A stretch of 64,000 bases of DNA from Adiantum capillus-veneris (Eukaryota > Streptophyta > Polypodiopsida > Polypodiales > Pteridaceae): positions 95,001,247 through 95,065,246 of the forward strand of contig CM043954.1 of assembly GCA_014529385.2 (NCBI GenBank), read 5' to 3'. Under the pieces are notes generated by a model that had not been told where the DNA came from, made no database searches, and was given only the letters and a program-made list of their open reading frames with translations. Shown piece after piece: positions 42,729-54,168 of this stretch (position 1 is the first letter of the stretch; each line of letters begins with the position of its first letter). Both the position numbers and the translations under genes were made by a program.

Positions 42729-45351
42729 TGATAGTCGTTTTTCGGATCTCCGTAATTGCCATAGTAAGTTAACCCACCCTATCAAATCACTTAAACACTA
42801 TGGCTATCCCTACCATTTCACTATACATAGGCATGTGTGAGTTAGGAGACTTCCCCCATATTTTCTTAAAAACCCTCAATTAGCTAGTCATTGGGCTAGT
42901 TGAGCCAAAAAAAATAAAAATATAAATAATAAAAATTAAAAAAATTAAAAAAATAAAATAAAAATTATAAGTATATAATGGCCCATTTGTGTGTAAATAT
43001 TTCATTGTATATAGGGCCTAAATAAAAGGATTTTTCATAATTATTTTCGTATTTATTTGAATATTTCTACCTATGGTGTGTTATTTATGCTATGTACATT
43101 GACTCACCATTACTATATTTTTTCTTACCATTTTGCATACTCTTTATTCCATATAAAAATAATTTCATGCAAGCTTCTCTTATTTTTGGTGTAACTCCAT
43201 CCCAACAAAAATCCAAAAAAACTAGCTCTATTTATGTGTATATTTTTTCACTATTGTGATTTTTTCCTTCCTACATCTATTCTCTATTACTCTCATAAAT
43301 TAGACCACCAAAAATATTCATCTTTTTATGGTAGACTTATAATGAGAGAGATTTATTTTGACCCCTTTATATTTTTTCCACCTATATTACTTATATTTGA
43401 CATGTACATATTTTTTTAAGACCCCTCAATATTTGATTTTCTTAGTTGTATTATTCACTTATATCATGATCTCAACAATATCTTCAATTATAGACCTACC
43501 AAATAAGGTCAAGGGTATGTGGAATGCATGCATGCACCATGGGAAGCTCACTCTTGGAGGTATTCAAAAGAATCATCCAAAGAAGGACCTCACAAGGACT
43601 TTGTGCAGTGGAAAAAACAGTCCGTTTTGCTGAATTTTTAAAGATCGCATGCTCCCCGAATTTGAAAAGGTGATACAAACAAAAGTTGTAGCTTGTGAGC
43701 TGAACTTTCACCTCAAGTTTTTTCATATTTTTTTGAGCTACGAGCTGTGAGCTATGATTTTATTGGTGGACCCCAGTTTTCCCATGCTATGCAGCCACTT
43801 TATCATTTTCCTCTTTCACACACACTCCTCCCTCTCCTTCCCACTCCCAAACCTGCAACTCCCATGTCCTAATTCACCCTCTTCACCATTTCTACATCTC
43901 TCACACCTCCGTAGCCTTCATCCTCCATTTCTACACCCTATGTGTCTCCCTTTCTCTCTACATATATGTCCATATTACCATACTCTCTTCAGCTTTGTAA
44001 AGAACTTCAAAAAATCAGCAAAAATCCAAGGATAACCTCTGCAAATGAAGGCTTTTATCATGAATTTTTCAAGGTTTGAAATAACATAGCTTCATCGACA
44101 CGCGTTACTTCGCCATGCTGACTGCTTCTTATTCCGGTGATGTAAAGAGGTGAATGTCAACTTCTCCAAAGCTTCAACCTCTCTTTACAAGCTCATCCCT
44201 TCTCTAACTTTTCTCATCATATATCTCACCATTTGGTGAATGATTTTGTAAATATTTTTTAGTGATAATTACTAACTACTAACCACTAACCTTATTGTAA
44301 AATGCACCCTCTACTAGAGTAGGCACTCCCAAATTATTCACTCAATCCTCTCTCCTATCATCCTCAATAATTCTCTTCCCTTGAGCCCACATCCATGTGA
44401 CTCAAAGAACAAGAGAGACCCACCCTCATTAAAAATATATATATATATGCATAATCTTTTATTCCTTCAAATAAACTTGATTAGGCGTAATCCTAATCTG
44501 GGCTTCTAAAACCTATAAATAGAGCCCTTCTCTCCCTTATAAATCATCACATGATCACACTACACCACACCATTCTCAACACATAACACACCACTCTTCA
44601 AGCCTAGTTGTGTAGAGTGTGTGCATCGTGAGTGCTCTATTCCATCATTACACATAGGTGCATGGAGAAGCTTGAATTTAGTTATGTCATCTAGAGGAGT
44701 GGAGTATATGCCATACTCTTTACCACACTTGTAGCCTACTCTTGTGCATAAATAAGATTTATAGTTTTGGGTGCAATTGTATGCTGCAACCACGACTCTT
44801 CTCTCCAAATTGACTTGATAAGTTGGCTCATCAGGTGGTTGAAGGTATATTTTCCTTGAAGTTTTTTGGCCATTTCATGATTGGTGGTTTGAGGGCTTGT
44901 TGAATTGTTTGCCTAAAAGGTCAATTGTAAGAGGGTGCTCGGTGAGAGAGCTCCCGTGACCCTAAGACAGTTTTTGTATTGGCAACAAGGTCAAGTTTTG
45001 TGTTGTCTCTCTATTTCTCGTCAAGCTTTGTGTGCATCTAGTCTTTAAGGCTAAGACTGAGTTGCTCAAGTTGATTTGTGCTCTTTACCTCTTTATGGCA
45101 TGGTGAATGTTTGTGTCTGGTGTGTGTGGCTATCTTGCATTCCCCTCTCTTTGTGCGTTTGAGTACAAGGAGATATCACGTGCGTCCTAGTTCGCATCTA
45201 CAACTAGGTGGTGCCCCTTTTCTTATTTGGTTTCTGGCTGTGGGTTGTTGTTGTCTCTTATTGTGCTTGCCCCAGCCCCAATTGAGCAGCACGGGAGCCT
45301 CGAAGGGTGTTTAGAGGCCGCTCTTCTTGTTGCCCGCCCCGGACCGCCTCA
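42729..45351 (+). repeat. Element D right LTR, full length
   Basis: 2623 bp, TGATAGTC to GCCTCA. It keeps the 44641-45133 segment missing from the left LTR; part of that segment (GTAAGAGGGTGCTCGGTG...) resembles element A's LTR, so the longer form is ancestral. TATA at 44514-44520, hairpin at 45186-45217, A-rich expansion at about 42905-42965. Confidence 0.9.
45186..45217 (+). other. Conserved LTR hairpin followed by TGGTGCCCC (D, right LTR)
   Basis: Arms 45186-45192 and 45202-45208; TGGTGCCCC at 45209-45217. Confidence 0.75.
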
Positions 45352-45458
45352 GCAGGATCGTGGATCTGATTGCTAATGCAGGCAACCTCTATCTTTTTCA
45401 AAAATTCTTCCACATCTTCATCACTTCTTCCATGAAATTCTAGATAAGAGAAAGCCAT
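45352..45458 (-). pseudogene. Gag N-terminus of element B, cut by element D
   Basis: On the minus strand the frame reads MAFSYLEFHGRSDEDVEEFL then KKIEVACISNQIHDPA and breaks at the D LTR. It matches the gag starts of F (MASVAFPTFTGKVGEDAADF) and A. The Met at 45458-45456 is chosen from that alignment; the frame itself stays open upstream to 45515. Confidence 0.8.
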
Positions 45459-45561
45459 GGATACCCAAGTTCCAATGCTTTGAGAACCCCTTCTAACACA
45501 CGTGTAAGAACCCAAAACTTTTTACTGACTCAATCCCCAGAAACTTCAATGGAGCTCATTT

Positions 45562-45780
45562 TTAGATAAGCACAAACACATGCACATCAAATGAATTTTC
45601 ATAATTAATCATTGGAATTACAACAGGCAAAGGGGATTCCAGTCTCTCTCTTAATCTTCTTGGCCCAAACATAAAGACTATGTGCTGTTGGAAAAAAATC
45701 TTCCTGGACACATGAACATTTATCTGGATTCTTTGTGTTAGATGAAAAGGAGTGAATTGAGGTCTGTTTTGATCATCCAT
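45562..45780 (-). CDS. Leader ORF of element B (beta type)
   Basis: About 72 residues from MDDQNRPQFTPFHLTQRIQI, with RKIFFQQHIVFMFGPRRLRE and an ending of PMINYENSFDVHVFVLI. It is clearly related to ORF beta of A and D (KIHFQQ.MVFMFGAQR, PLIDYHRSFDVNIF). An upstream Met (45804) is in frame, but the chosen start fits the relatives. It lies about 100 bp before the gag start. Confidence 0.7.
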   Translation of the reverse strand: MDDQNRPQFTPFHLTQRIQINVHVSRKIFFQQHIVFMFGPRRLRERLESPLPVVIPMINYENSFDVHVFVLI

Positions 45781-45804
45781 TAAAGCCAACCATGCAGCTC
45801 CCAA

Positions 45805-46460
45805 GCAGGCACACTTGACTTATCCTCTGATTTTGACATTATTTCAGTAGCATAACAGCATAAATGGCTCAAAAGACCGAAAAACCAGCCATCACAACTT
45901 GGAAAAATTTTGGCAAAGTTTCCCTAGAAGTAGATCAAAATATAGACTTTATATGTATTCATAATCTGCCAACAATAGAACCCGAGCATCAAGTAGAAAT
46001 CACTAGTACATAGCCTATGGCGAGGTCACAAAAAGGGTGGTCCAGCCACCTGTATCATCGAAAGGATCTCACATTTGAGAATCCCCCAGCTCAATAAAAC
46101 CTCACGCTATCGACCCTCTCACAAAAGCTTATGCAAATCTCGTATAATTAAGTCTCGGAAATGACTATCTTCTAGACCAAGTCTCAAAAATGGTTGGGAC
46201 TGCCAAATAAAACCAAGTATGGCTCCACAAAGGTGTACAATGGCAGTGTCAACAAGTAACATACAATACTAGACAATGCGCTCAAACATGCACCAAATGA
46301 TGCATACCCACAGCAACTGCAAGTGACTTCCACCTGCCAGTGTATTGCTCTACTCCAGCTACATGTACCTGTGTGAATCACTTGTACCTGTACCTGTAAC
46401 CTGTAACCTATAGTTTGCAATCTGTAACCCCGAAGCTGAAGGTACTCGAAGACGATCCTC
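45805..46460 (-). other. Element B 5' untranslated leader
   Basis: Between leader ORF and primer site. No alpha-type ORF or other conserved frame is visible. Confidence 0.5.
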
Positions 46461-46473
46461 CGTGGGGGCACCA
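46461..46473 (-). other. Primer-binding site of element B
   Basis: On the minus strand TGGTGCCCCCACG, six bases after the LTR end. It is the same primer site as F (55011-55023) and nearly that of D. Confidence 0.75.
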
Positions 46474-46479
46474 AAAGAA

Positions 46480-47664
46480 TGTGAGCGGGATGGAAACACA
46501 CACAATGCCTCTATAATCACCCGACACACACTCTTGGGATGATACACAGACACACACACACACACACACACTATGGGGTACCACTCGGCTTACACAAACC
46601 CACCTGGCCGAGACAGAGAACCCATCTGGCCGAGACAGAGAACACACTGATGGAGTGAGAGGAGAGAGACTATTCATTTGCCCACTCAACACAGAGGCGC
46701 ACACACACACACACACCCCCAAAAAACTCAGCTCAAAAGAGGAAGATTTTTTATTATTAGATACAATTGAGCTTGGTCCAACAACAACGGGGCTAATAGC
46801 TCACACAATATGGATGAAATATGCCAGATACAATCACAAATTGGAGCAGAGACTTCTCTCACAAGAGAAACTTACACAGCCAATACAACAGGAAAAAGTA
46901 AGAAATTTGGCAAATTGGACAGCACCATTGCATCTCAAGCGACCAAAAACCCCAGTCTACAATATCGAAGTGCTCAAATCCGACCTCGGATGAGCAGTTT
47001 ATGGCCAAAACAGGCTCCAAAAACAGCCAAAACTGAGTTGCAGTTGTTCTTCCTCTTCTCTCCACGTTTTTTTGGTCTTTTTCTTAGGTTTTTTAGTGTC
47101 CACACTTCACTTTATCCCTTGGGCACCTTTGGCCTTTTGATTGACCTCAAACGGACCCCGAAAACAGGCCAAAAAATGATCACGCAGTGCATTTTTGTCA
47201 CCCTTCTACATCCATCCACATACTTGGCACTCAACTTTTTCCAATAATACATCCTGCAATCACATGAGGTGGCCCCCCAATGCAGTTCTCATGATGACCT
47301 TTTTGCATAATTCATCACAAGAAAACACTAGTTGTGTCCGTACTTATCCACGTGCAAGTCTTGACCCCATTCGACCTTCTGATGCCACTAGATGCCATCT
47401 GACGCACCTGCTTACCTCATGTAGTCGTCTCGCGGATCGCTTCTTCCAGAAGTTTTACGCACTACCAACTCCTCATTATTATAGAAAAAACACACAGGTA
47501 CTGGTGATAATGAAAATCGATGTACTATGTACACGTTGTCCCACCTGTACACATGTGGTCCCCATGTAACCACCTGGCTCTGTAAAATGGGCAATCCTTT
47601 ATTCGATGCACCATGCATGTGTATGCACATATGCACAATCACTTCTTCCCAAAAACTTCTAACA
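46480..47664 (-). repeat. Element B 5' LTR (uninterrupted copy)
   Basis: 1185 bp, on the minus strand TGTTAGAAG to GCTCACA. It is the empty-site counterpart of 5281-5785 plus 18007-18642. It includes a (CA)n run near 46549-46570. Confidence 0.8.
46575..46612 (-). other. Conserved LTR hairpin followed by TGGTACCCC (B)
   Basis: On the minus strand, stem CTCGGC (46612-46607) pairs with GCCGAG (46589-46584) around 17 bases, then TGGTACCCC (46583-46575). The other B LTR (5398-5362) has the same layout with a weakened stem and TGGTTCCCC. Confidence 0.65.
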
Positions 47665-47999
47665 ATGCAAATTGCTAGAATTTTGCTTGTAGACACACTC
47701 ACCACAAAAATTTTGTCCCCCTTTTGGTATTTCTTTATTATTTATGCTTTGCAAAGTACAATATCTAAGGGTCCTCTCTTTACAGGTGCTCCCAAGATGA
47801 TCTACCAAAGAATAGGTTCATGATACACGTGTATAGATTCTACATGTGGACTCTAGCCCAAAAGAATAGTAATGAAAAGATAATTCTCCAATAACATTTG
47901 AGGCCCAAATTTGGCACCCATTAGGCTAGCCCATAAAACGTGGGCATTCATATAGTGCTTGTCAGCACCTCCTAAAACGGGACTTTTTGTATAGTCTTG
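47665..47999. other. Unassigned spacer
   Basis: No feature recognised between the B LTR and the pol relic. Confidence 0.5.
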
Positions 48000-50340
48000 C
48001 TACATCATCCTCTACATAATTTTGAATTCTTGATTTATTTTTGGACCATCTCTTCCACTTTTGGTTGCTCGTCTAGCTCCTTGTCCAATGGCACTTCATC
48101 TTTTAAAAATCTCAATAGACTCACATGGAATGCGTTGTGAATATTCAAGTATTTGGCAACTTTGATCAGAAGCATACATTGTTTATCCTTCCTTATAATT
48201 AGAAGGGTCCATAGTACCAGAAACTAAGATTTGGGAAAGACCTCTCCTTACCCTTTGCTTTCTTAAGCATGCTTGGCTCAAAATGGAGTAGAACCCAATC
48301 ACTCTCCTACAATTTCAAGTCATATCGATGCTTGTCTAGTGCCTTCTTATGGTGTGCCTAAGATTTTTGTAAATAAGGATTTAATATTTACGTGATCACT
48401 CAAAAATTTTATGTGATCACGAAATGTTAATTAACGTTAACAACCATATAAATTGGCTTTTTTCAAAATTGGTTTCTTCCCCCGTCATCCAATAGTTTAA
48501 ATGCATAACTTTGTCAACTTAACAAAAGATTCACCTTATCAACTAGATGTTCACTCTAATGTCATTTTAAGTGATTACGTGAATTTTAAATCCCTGAAAT
48601 TTTAAATTGCAAAGCCTCCCTTAGCTTGGCAAAATCAATGTCTGAATCTTGTGTGGATTGATCTACTTCAAAGATCTTGTCCTTGATGCTCAAAGCTGGT
48701 GGAGTCTTCTTGAGCACACTTGACAATCTCAAATGGCATCCCCCCATAGAAGTGTGAGCAATGTTGTTGTAAAAAACTTTCACCAAGGGTAAATAATTCT
48801 CCCACTAAGTCTTATGATATGAGATATAGGTCTTCAATACATCTAAAACCATCGCGCTGGCTATCATTAATTACCCATTTGTCTATGGATGAAATGAGGA
48901 AAAGGGATTTAAGCTGAGTGCATATATTCCCCCACAACTCTCTTTAAAACAAGCTCGTAAATATGGGGTATCTGTCTGGTACTATATATTCAGGCATGCC
49001 ATGCAATCAAAAAATATAAGAGAGACTTTTTCAGCTTTCATTGTTTTCTTTATCGGGATGAAGTGAGCTTACTTCCTACATCTATTGATGAGTATAAATT
49101 CCATCATGCCCAATATGAGTCTTAGGAATACCAAACATGAAATCCATTTCTATACTCTCCCAAGGTCTATTTGGAATAGGCAAAAACTATAGGATTCTTG
49201 GGGGTTTATGTCTCAGCAAACTTGAACTTTTGACACACCCAAAAAGTGCGAACAAACTTATCCGTATCCTTCTTGAGTTGAGGCAATTAGAAATAATTTC
49301 ACTCCTTTCAAGATATTATCAATGTCTCTAAGCCCAACAAAAGGCAGATTATGGCACTCCATCAACACCTTTCTCCTCAAATCCTTAGTGACACACAACA
49401 TGGTCTTTCTCATCAAACTACCTTCTTTGATAGTATAACCTGCAATTGTATCCCCACTTTGTAATTGGTCCAATATGTATGAAAAAACAAGATATGTAAC
49501 GTATTGACCAAGCATATCTTCAAAATTTTGGTGATGTACCATCGAGATGGCCGATACCCGCCCGTGGCTTTTTTTTTAAATGTGTTTGCCACCAAATTCT
49601 TCTTTTGTGTAACATGGAAAACCCAGAAATGGAACTGATAAAAAATATTCACCCATATCATTTGCTTATCTAAAATCTAATTCTAGGAGAAGGAGTATTT
49701 CAAACTTCGATTATCTATTAACACTGTGAAATCTGATCCAAGTAGGAAATGTCGCCATTGAGTGACAGCATGTATCACTTCTATTAGCTCTTTCTTGTAG
49801 CTCTATACAATCTTCTTAGGTCTAGAGAACATTTTACTCTTGTAGGCTATGATACAGCCCTCTTGCATTGAGAACACTCCAAGACCATTACCAAGAGTAT
49901 CATACTAAACTTCAAAATGTTTCTACATTTTGAAATGCTATAAGTTTTTAGGGTTCCCACGTAAACAAAATCCCTTTTTGATTTCGGGTACTCAACATAG
50001 AAGAAATCTCCATAAAATCTCTAATTAGTCACTTGTAGTAAGAGCATAAACCTAAAAAGAAAACTTATTGTCTAATTTTGGCCAATTTTGAATGGTTTCT
50101 ATCTTAGCCGGGTGCATTTGCACACCTTCTACTAAGATGATGTGTACCAAAAACTGGAGCTTTGGCAAGAAAACCTTTCTCTTTTCTCCATTGACCATAG
50201 ATTTATTAGTACACTTGCAATTAGGATCATGTAATAAGGAGAGTAGAGAGAGATAGAATGCATAATAGACTAGTGAAAAATCCAAATTTAGATTAGCACT
50301 ATTCCGAAGTGATGTCATTTACCCTGCCCATGCTCTCAAA
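48000..50340 (-). pseudogene. Element H: chromovirus-like pol relic
   Basis: Minus-strand pieces in the order of a gypsy pol. About 50318-50052: RT end with GVQMHPAKIETIQNWPKL. About 49660-49560: RNase H end with FHVTQKKNLVANTF. 49542-49258: integrase zinc-domain region (YTIKEGSLMRKTMLCVTKDL, MECHNLPF). About 48810-48600: integrase core end (LVKVFYNNIAHTSMGG). About 48160-48030: C-terminal NIHNAFHVSLLRFLKDE. Many stops and frame breaks. No second RNase H is seen, and the motifs fit chromoviruses or a close relative. No LTR or primer site was found. Confidence 0.75.
48376..48595. mobile_element. Probable MITE inserted in element H
   Basis: About 220 bp with terminal inverted repeats: left AGGATTTAATATTTACGTGA, right (reverse complement) AGGGATTTAAAATTCACGTA, each continuing ATCAC. 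It splits H's C-terminal reading between EALQF and QKS.AHHKKALDKHRYDLKL. It is AT-rich and non-coding. No clean target duplication; ATTT-like bases flank both ends. Confidence 0.55.
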
Positions 50341-50599
50341 AGCTAGACCTTAGATGGAAATATAGACAACTAGAGCTAGTAGGCATGAATACAAGGGGTT
50401 GGTTATCCTTGAATATAGGATGCCATGGTTCATTAAGATCACCTCCTTATATGATGCTATAGGTGGGTGGTAGATAAGTGCACACATGTGAGGCATTTGT
50501 GGTATTGAATTTTCAAATCACCCTCTGTGGCCACCAGCCATTGACCATAGTACTGATAGAATGTATATCAAGATTTTCTTCAAGGATTGGTTATCCTTT

Positions 50600-50920
50600 A
50601 CATGATGCAACATGTCCTTGTGTCAAAGGGTATCTACAATATTGTATTGGGCATTGATTTATTCTTATTTTGAGGATGTAGGCAACGTTCAGGATGTTGC
50701 AGGTTTTGGTGGTAGGGTTGCTACTGCCAGAGCTGTTTTGCCTACGACTGAGCAAGCTCATTGGGATGTAAGGGAAGCGTAGGCTCATGCATTGATTGCA
50801 TTGTATATACAGTGCACTATTACTCCTCATATTTGTTCAAAAACATATATAAAATACACTTGGGATATTCAGGTTGGTCTTTATGCAAGTCGCAATGAGG
50901 CTAAAATTGCATTGTTGCGT
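50600..50920 (+). pseudogene. Ty1/copia-type gag fragment
   Basis: A frame with one frame change and one stop reads MMQHVLVSKGIYNIVLGIDL, then LPTTEQAHWDVREA, AHALIALYIQCTITPHI and YTWDIQVGLYASRNEAKIAL. This resembles the copia gag region (W..KD..A...I...L....L.HI). It stops at the putative LTR at 50921. Confidence 0.5.
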
Positions 50921-52119
50921 TGTCGGGATGTGTGTGGTCTAGCTGGGAAGGTGCAAAACCTCTGGCTGTGAGAGTTCGTGATGAGAGTGACAAACACTTT
51001 GTGAAAATTGTTTGTGGAGAATCACCAACACTCTTTCTAATGGTGAGTGAAAATTTAAGAGCGTTCGTGACAGCAAAGTCACAAACCCTCTTTCTTATCG
51101 TGCTTGTAAATTTCTTGTTTTCGTAGTTGAGATTATGATGAGAGGATCACCGAATCACATTCAATCTCAATTAAAAGACCATTTAAAAAACACTAAATTT
51201 TTAGCCATGAAACCTCAATGCTCATACAAGAAAAAATCTCAATCAAAACCCAAACCTCTTTCATGGTATCATGTAGCCTCGCCCCCAATTACATAGTCAT
51301 AACATCAAACAGTTGAAAGAAATACTCAAGCTTCCACCTTCATGGCAACAATTTTACGAATTTGCAGAGATTTAAGAGCTTCTAAAATGAATCCCACACA
51401 CCATTTTGATAAGGGGAAACCCTAATTCACTCCCTCACAAGCTCAGATACAAGATTACAAAGAGGCGGGACTGCCCTACACATAGATTGAGCAACCATGG
51501 AAGCAATTGTATAGTGGAGAAAAATTGCAGTTTTTTTCTGTAAAATGCAGCCCTCTCTCTATTACCCATGGCAATATGAGTTGGTGTGTCAATGTTTGGG
51601 CCATTTTGCCATGTTGGACCAAAACTATGTCATTTTCAGCTCATTTTTAACACACAATGCCATTTTTGATGCGGAAAATCCCAAATGGACTCAAAAAATC
51701 CCTAAATTTGTGGGATCACTCGCATAAGCATAAAAATCATAGATAAGCATCATTTTTCATCAATATACCATTTTGGGTCACTTTCCGTGCAAATCTGCAA
51801 CAACACCTGTTAACTGCTATTTTTGGTAGTTTTTGCCCACATCACTCTTTATAGGCGAGATGAGTATGCCACCATGAAACACTTGGACTATGTACATTTC
51901 CAAACCAAATTAAGCATCTTATCAAGTGAAAAAGAATGCAAATGCGCCAAATCCAAGGCCATGACTCCCCGAATAGGTATGTACATGATAGCGACCGCAG
52001 TAGCCACTTCAACATATATCACAATATGTACATGATTGCTTTTATTTGCATACATCGAGAAGTGTCAAGAGTGAGGCAAATGTTTTTATTTCACATTATG
52101 TATGTGCCACGGCACGACA
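50921..52119 (-). repeat. Candidate 3' LTR of element G
   Basis: The right end is supported: on the minus strand GGTTTAGAGGGGGTGGA (52136-52120) looks like a polypurine tract leading into TGTCGTGCCGTGG. The left end is a guess based on the matching inverted terminus TGTCG at 50921, where the copia gag reading ends. The second LTR is outside the window, so this cannot be confirmed here. The plus frame 50920-51126 is not recognised. Confidence 0.35.
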
Positions 52120-52139
52120 TCCACCCCCTCTAAACCTGG

Positions 52140-53081
52140 ACATCTCCAATATGTGTCACAACAAGATTTGTAAAGCATTAAAACTCATGGTCAGACGCCA
52201 TATTTTCACTTTCATCCTCAATTTGCATATAGTTGGATTCATCATCCTCTTCACTTGGTTGTAAATCAAATGGATAAGCATCCCCTCTTCTTTTGAATAA
52301 TTTAATTCTTTTTCTTGCAATGGGAATTTTCATTTATGTCCCATCGAGTTCACGCAAGGTGTAAGTTGCATTTCCATGCACATGTTTAACAACATAAGTA
52401 CCAAACCATCTCTTTGCAAGATTCCTTATTGTAGAGTGCAGGTTTTCAAAGCTACTATCATACACCAACACCCAATCACCTTCTTCAATGTCTTTTGGTA
52501 TGAGCATATGCCTCTTGTCAAATCTGTCTTTGTTTTTCAACCTTGCATTCTTTAGTCGAGCTTTTGCAAGCTCAATGTCTTCATGCCTTCTTCCAATTTC
52601 CGTATGTCCAATGCAAAAAGGTCTTCTCTATTCATTCCATCTTCACATGGCAATACATTCCATGTAAGAACTACATCTTCAATTGGCATCACAGGCTTTT
52701 CACCATACATCAATTCAACAACCCAGTGACTGAACTATGTATTGTATGGTCAACCCACTATGCAAATGGCAGTAACCTTGGCCACTCTCCAGGCTTATCT
52801 TCACAAGCCTTATCTAAAGCTTTGATTATTGGAGAATACCCTCTTTCACTTTTGCCATTTTCCTCTGGGTTATAAGCACAAGTTAAAGCTAGTTTGATGC
52901 CCATTCTGAAGAAGAATTCCCTTCATTCATCAGCATCCAGTTCTCCTCTATCTGTAGTTATCTTTCCCACACATCCATAGCAACAGATCACATCTTCGAG
53001 AAGGAATTTACATACAACTTGTGTACTCTTTGTCCTCAATGCAAGCCCTTCAACTTGATTGGACAAATCTTCTCTTGTGAG
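52140..53081 (-). pseudogene. Element G integrase, C-terminal two thirds
   Basis: The minus strand starts at the F border with LTREDLSNQVEGLALRTKST, then VGKITTDRGELDADE (second catalytic Asp region), YNPEENGKSERG (catalytic Glu region), PRLLPFA and, at 52540-52334, EEGDWVLVYDSSFENLHSTI and AKRWFGTYVV. Frame breaks and stops are frequent. The N-terminal part is on the far side of F at 60513. Confidence 0.8.
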
Positions 53082-54160
53082 TGAGGCATGCTTTTCCATG
53101 CATGGGAACCCCCCCATATATTTTTGCTCTTTTATCAAAATATTTCCCATTATATAAGTTACTTTTGATTTTTTTCTTCCTTTTTCACAAACGTTTTAGC
53201 CTTTATTAAATAAATAATACTTATGCTAATCAATCACGATGTAGCATAATAAGTAAGCTTTCTTTGTTGATCTCTCTTTTGACCTTAAAATTATTAAATA
53301 TATATATTCTAGTATTTTCTAATATATTTTTTTTCATGTATGTATATTATTCCACTCTACCAAATATTTTATTCACTAGTTTTCATTTTCAAACCTCAAC
53401 CCCACTTTCAAATTTCAATAATACCTCCATCTCGATGATTGCCAATCTTTTCAACACTCTAGGTCATGTTTTCATACACATGAAGGAGCTTACACTTGAA
53501 GGCAAGAGAGAAGTCCACTCAAAGGGGACCACCAAAAGACTTTTGCAGCCACAAATAATACATTATTTGGCTGAATTTTTTAAGTAAAGAAGAACCCTGA
53601 ATCTGAAGGAGCGTTCAACATGAAAGATGTAGCTCGTCATCTCAACTTTTAGCTCAATTTTTTTCAGAATTTTTGGAGTTATGAACACGGAGATATGATT
53701 TTTGTAGTGGACCCCAGTTTTCTCGTGTAAAGGTGACACAGGCCATCCCCACTTTTCTTCCTTCTAGAATGGCTATGGTTCTACAAGTCTTCAAGCATGA
53801 TTACAAGAGACAAGGCTCTTTTAATGAGGTCTTGGCTAGTCTAGAGTAATTCTATCACCATTTTTGGAGGATCCATCCTCATCAACAAATATCCACCTTC
53901 GACAACCTCTCTTATAATTTTCTTACCTCTCTCTTCTCTCCCCAATAAGCTTATCTCTATCCAAAGCTAGACTATTGTAAATATTTCCTATCCTCTACAT
54001 CCTACCCACATTCTCTCTTTTTCTCTCTCTATTGACTCTGATATTTTAAATAATGAGGAGACAAGATGGGAGCCACAATCACATGCACCCCATTTTCCTA
54101 GTCACCAAAGTGGGACACTCACCTCAAATAGAAATATTGCTAAATCCTTCCCTCCTTCCC

Positions 54161-54168
54161 TATATAAG
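54161..54168 (+). promoter_or_regulatory. Probable TATA box, element F 5' LTR
   Basis: TATATAAG followed by GAGGCCATGAG, and the same in the 3' LTR about 5504 bp downstream. The start of transcription is predicted near 54195. Confidence 0.55.

Larger units (their letters stand above)
34747..45351 (+). mobile_element. Element D: Tat-type Ty3/gypsy element, sister of A
   Basis: LTRs 34747-36805 and 42729-45351 flank a 5.9-kb interior with leader ORFs, gag, protease, RT, RNase H pair and integrase in one frame, interrupted only by nonsense codons. There is no internal duplication. Its left LTR is joined to another copy's integrase end instead of host DNA, so no target duplication is seen; at the right it enters element B's gag (GCAG at 45352-45355). 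Confidence 0.9.
5281..47664 (-). mobile_element. Element B: old minus-strand Tat-type Ty3/gypsy element, split by A, C and D
   Basis: Both ends carry copies of one LTR family (5281-5785 plus 18007-18642; 46480-47664) in the same orientation. Read on the minus strand the order is 5' LTR, primer site, leader ORF, gag start, (D), unassigned block, gag zinc knuckle, (C), protease, RT, RNase H, second RNase H, integrase, polypurine tract, 3' LTR (A inside it). Without the insertions the backbone is about 9.7 kb, a normal Tat size. Caution: bases flanking the outer LTRs (ACAT at 5277-5280, ATGC at 47665-47668) do not match, and the middle of gag is missing at 32200-33954. The two halves could therefore be different copies joined by recombination. 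Confidence 0.6.

Noticed and set aside
53264-53587. 107-codon frame identical at 53264 and 58768
   Set aside because: It lies in the U3 part of F's two LTRs, upstream of the TATA box. Identity reflects LTR duplication.
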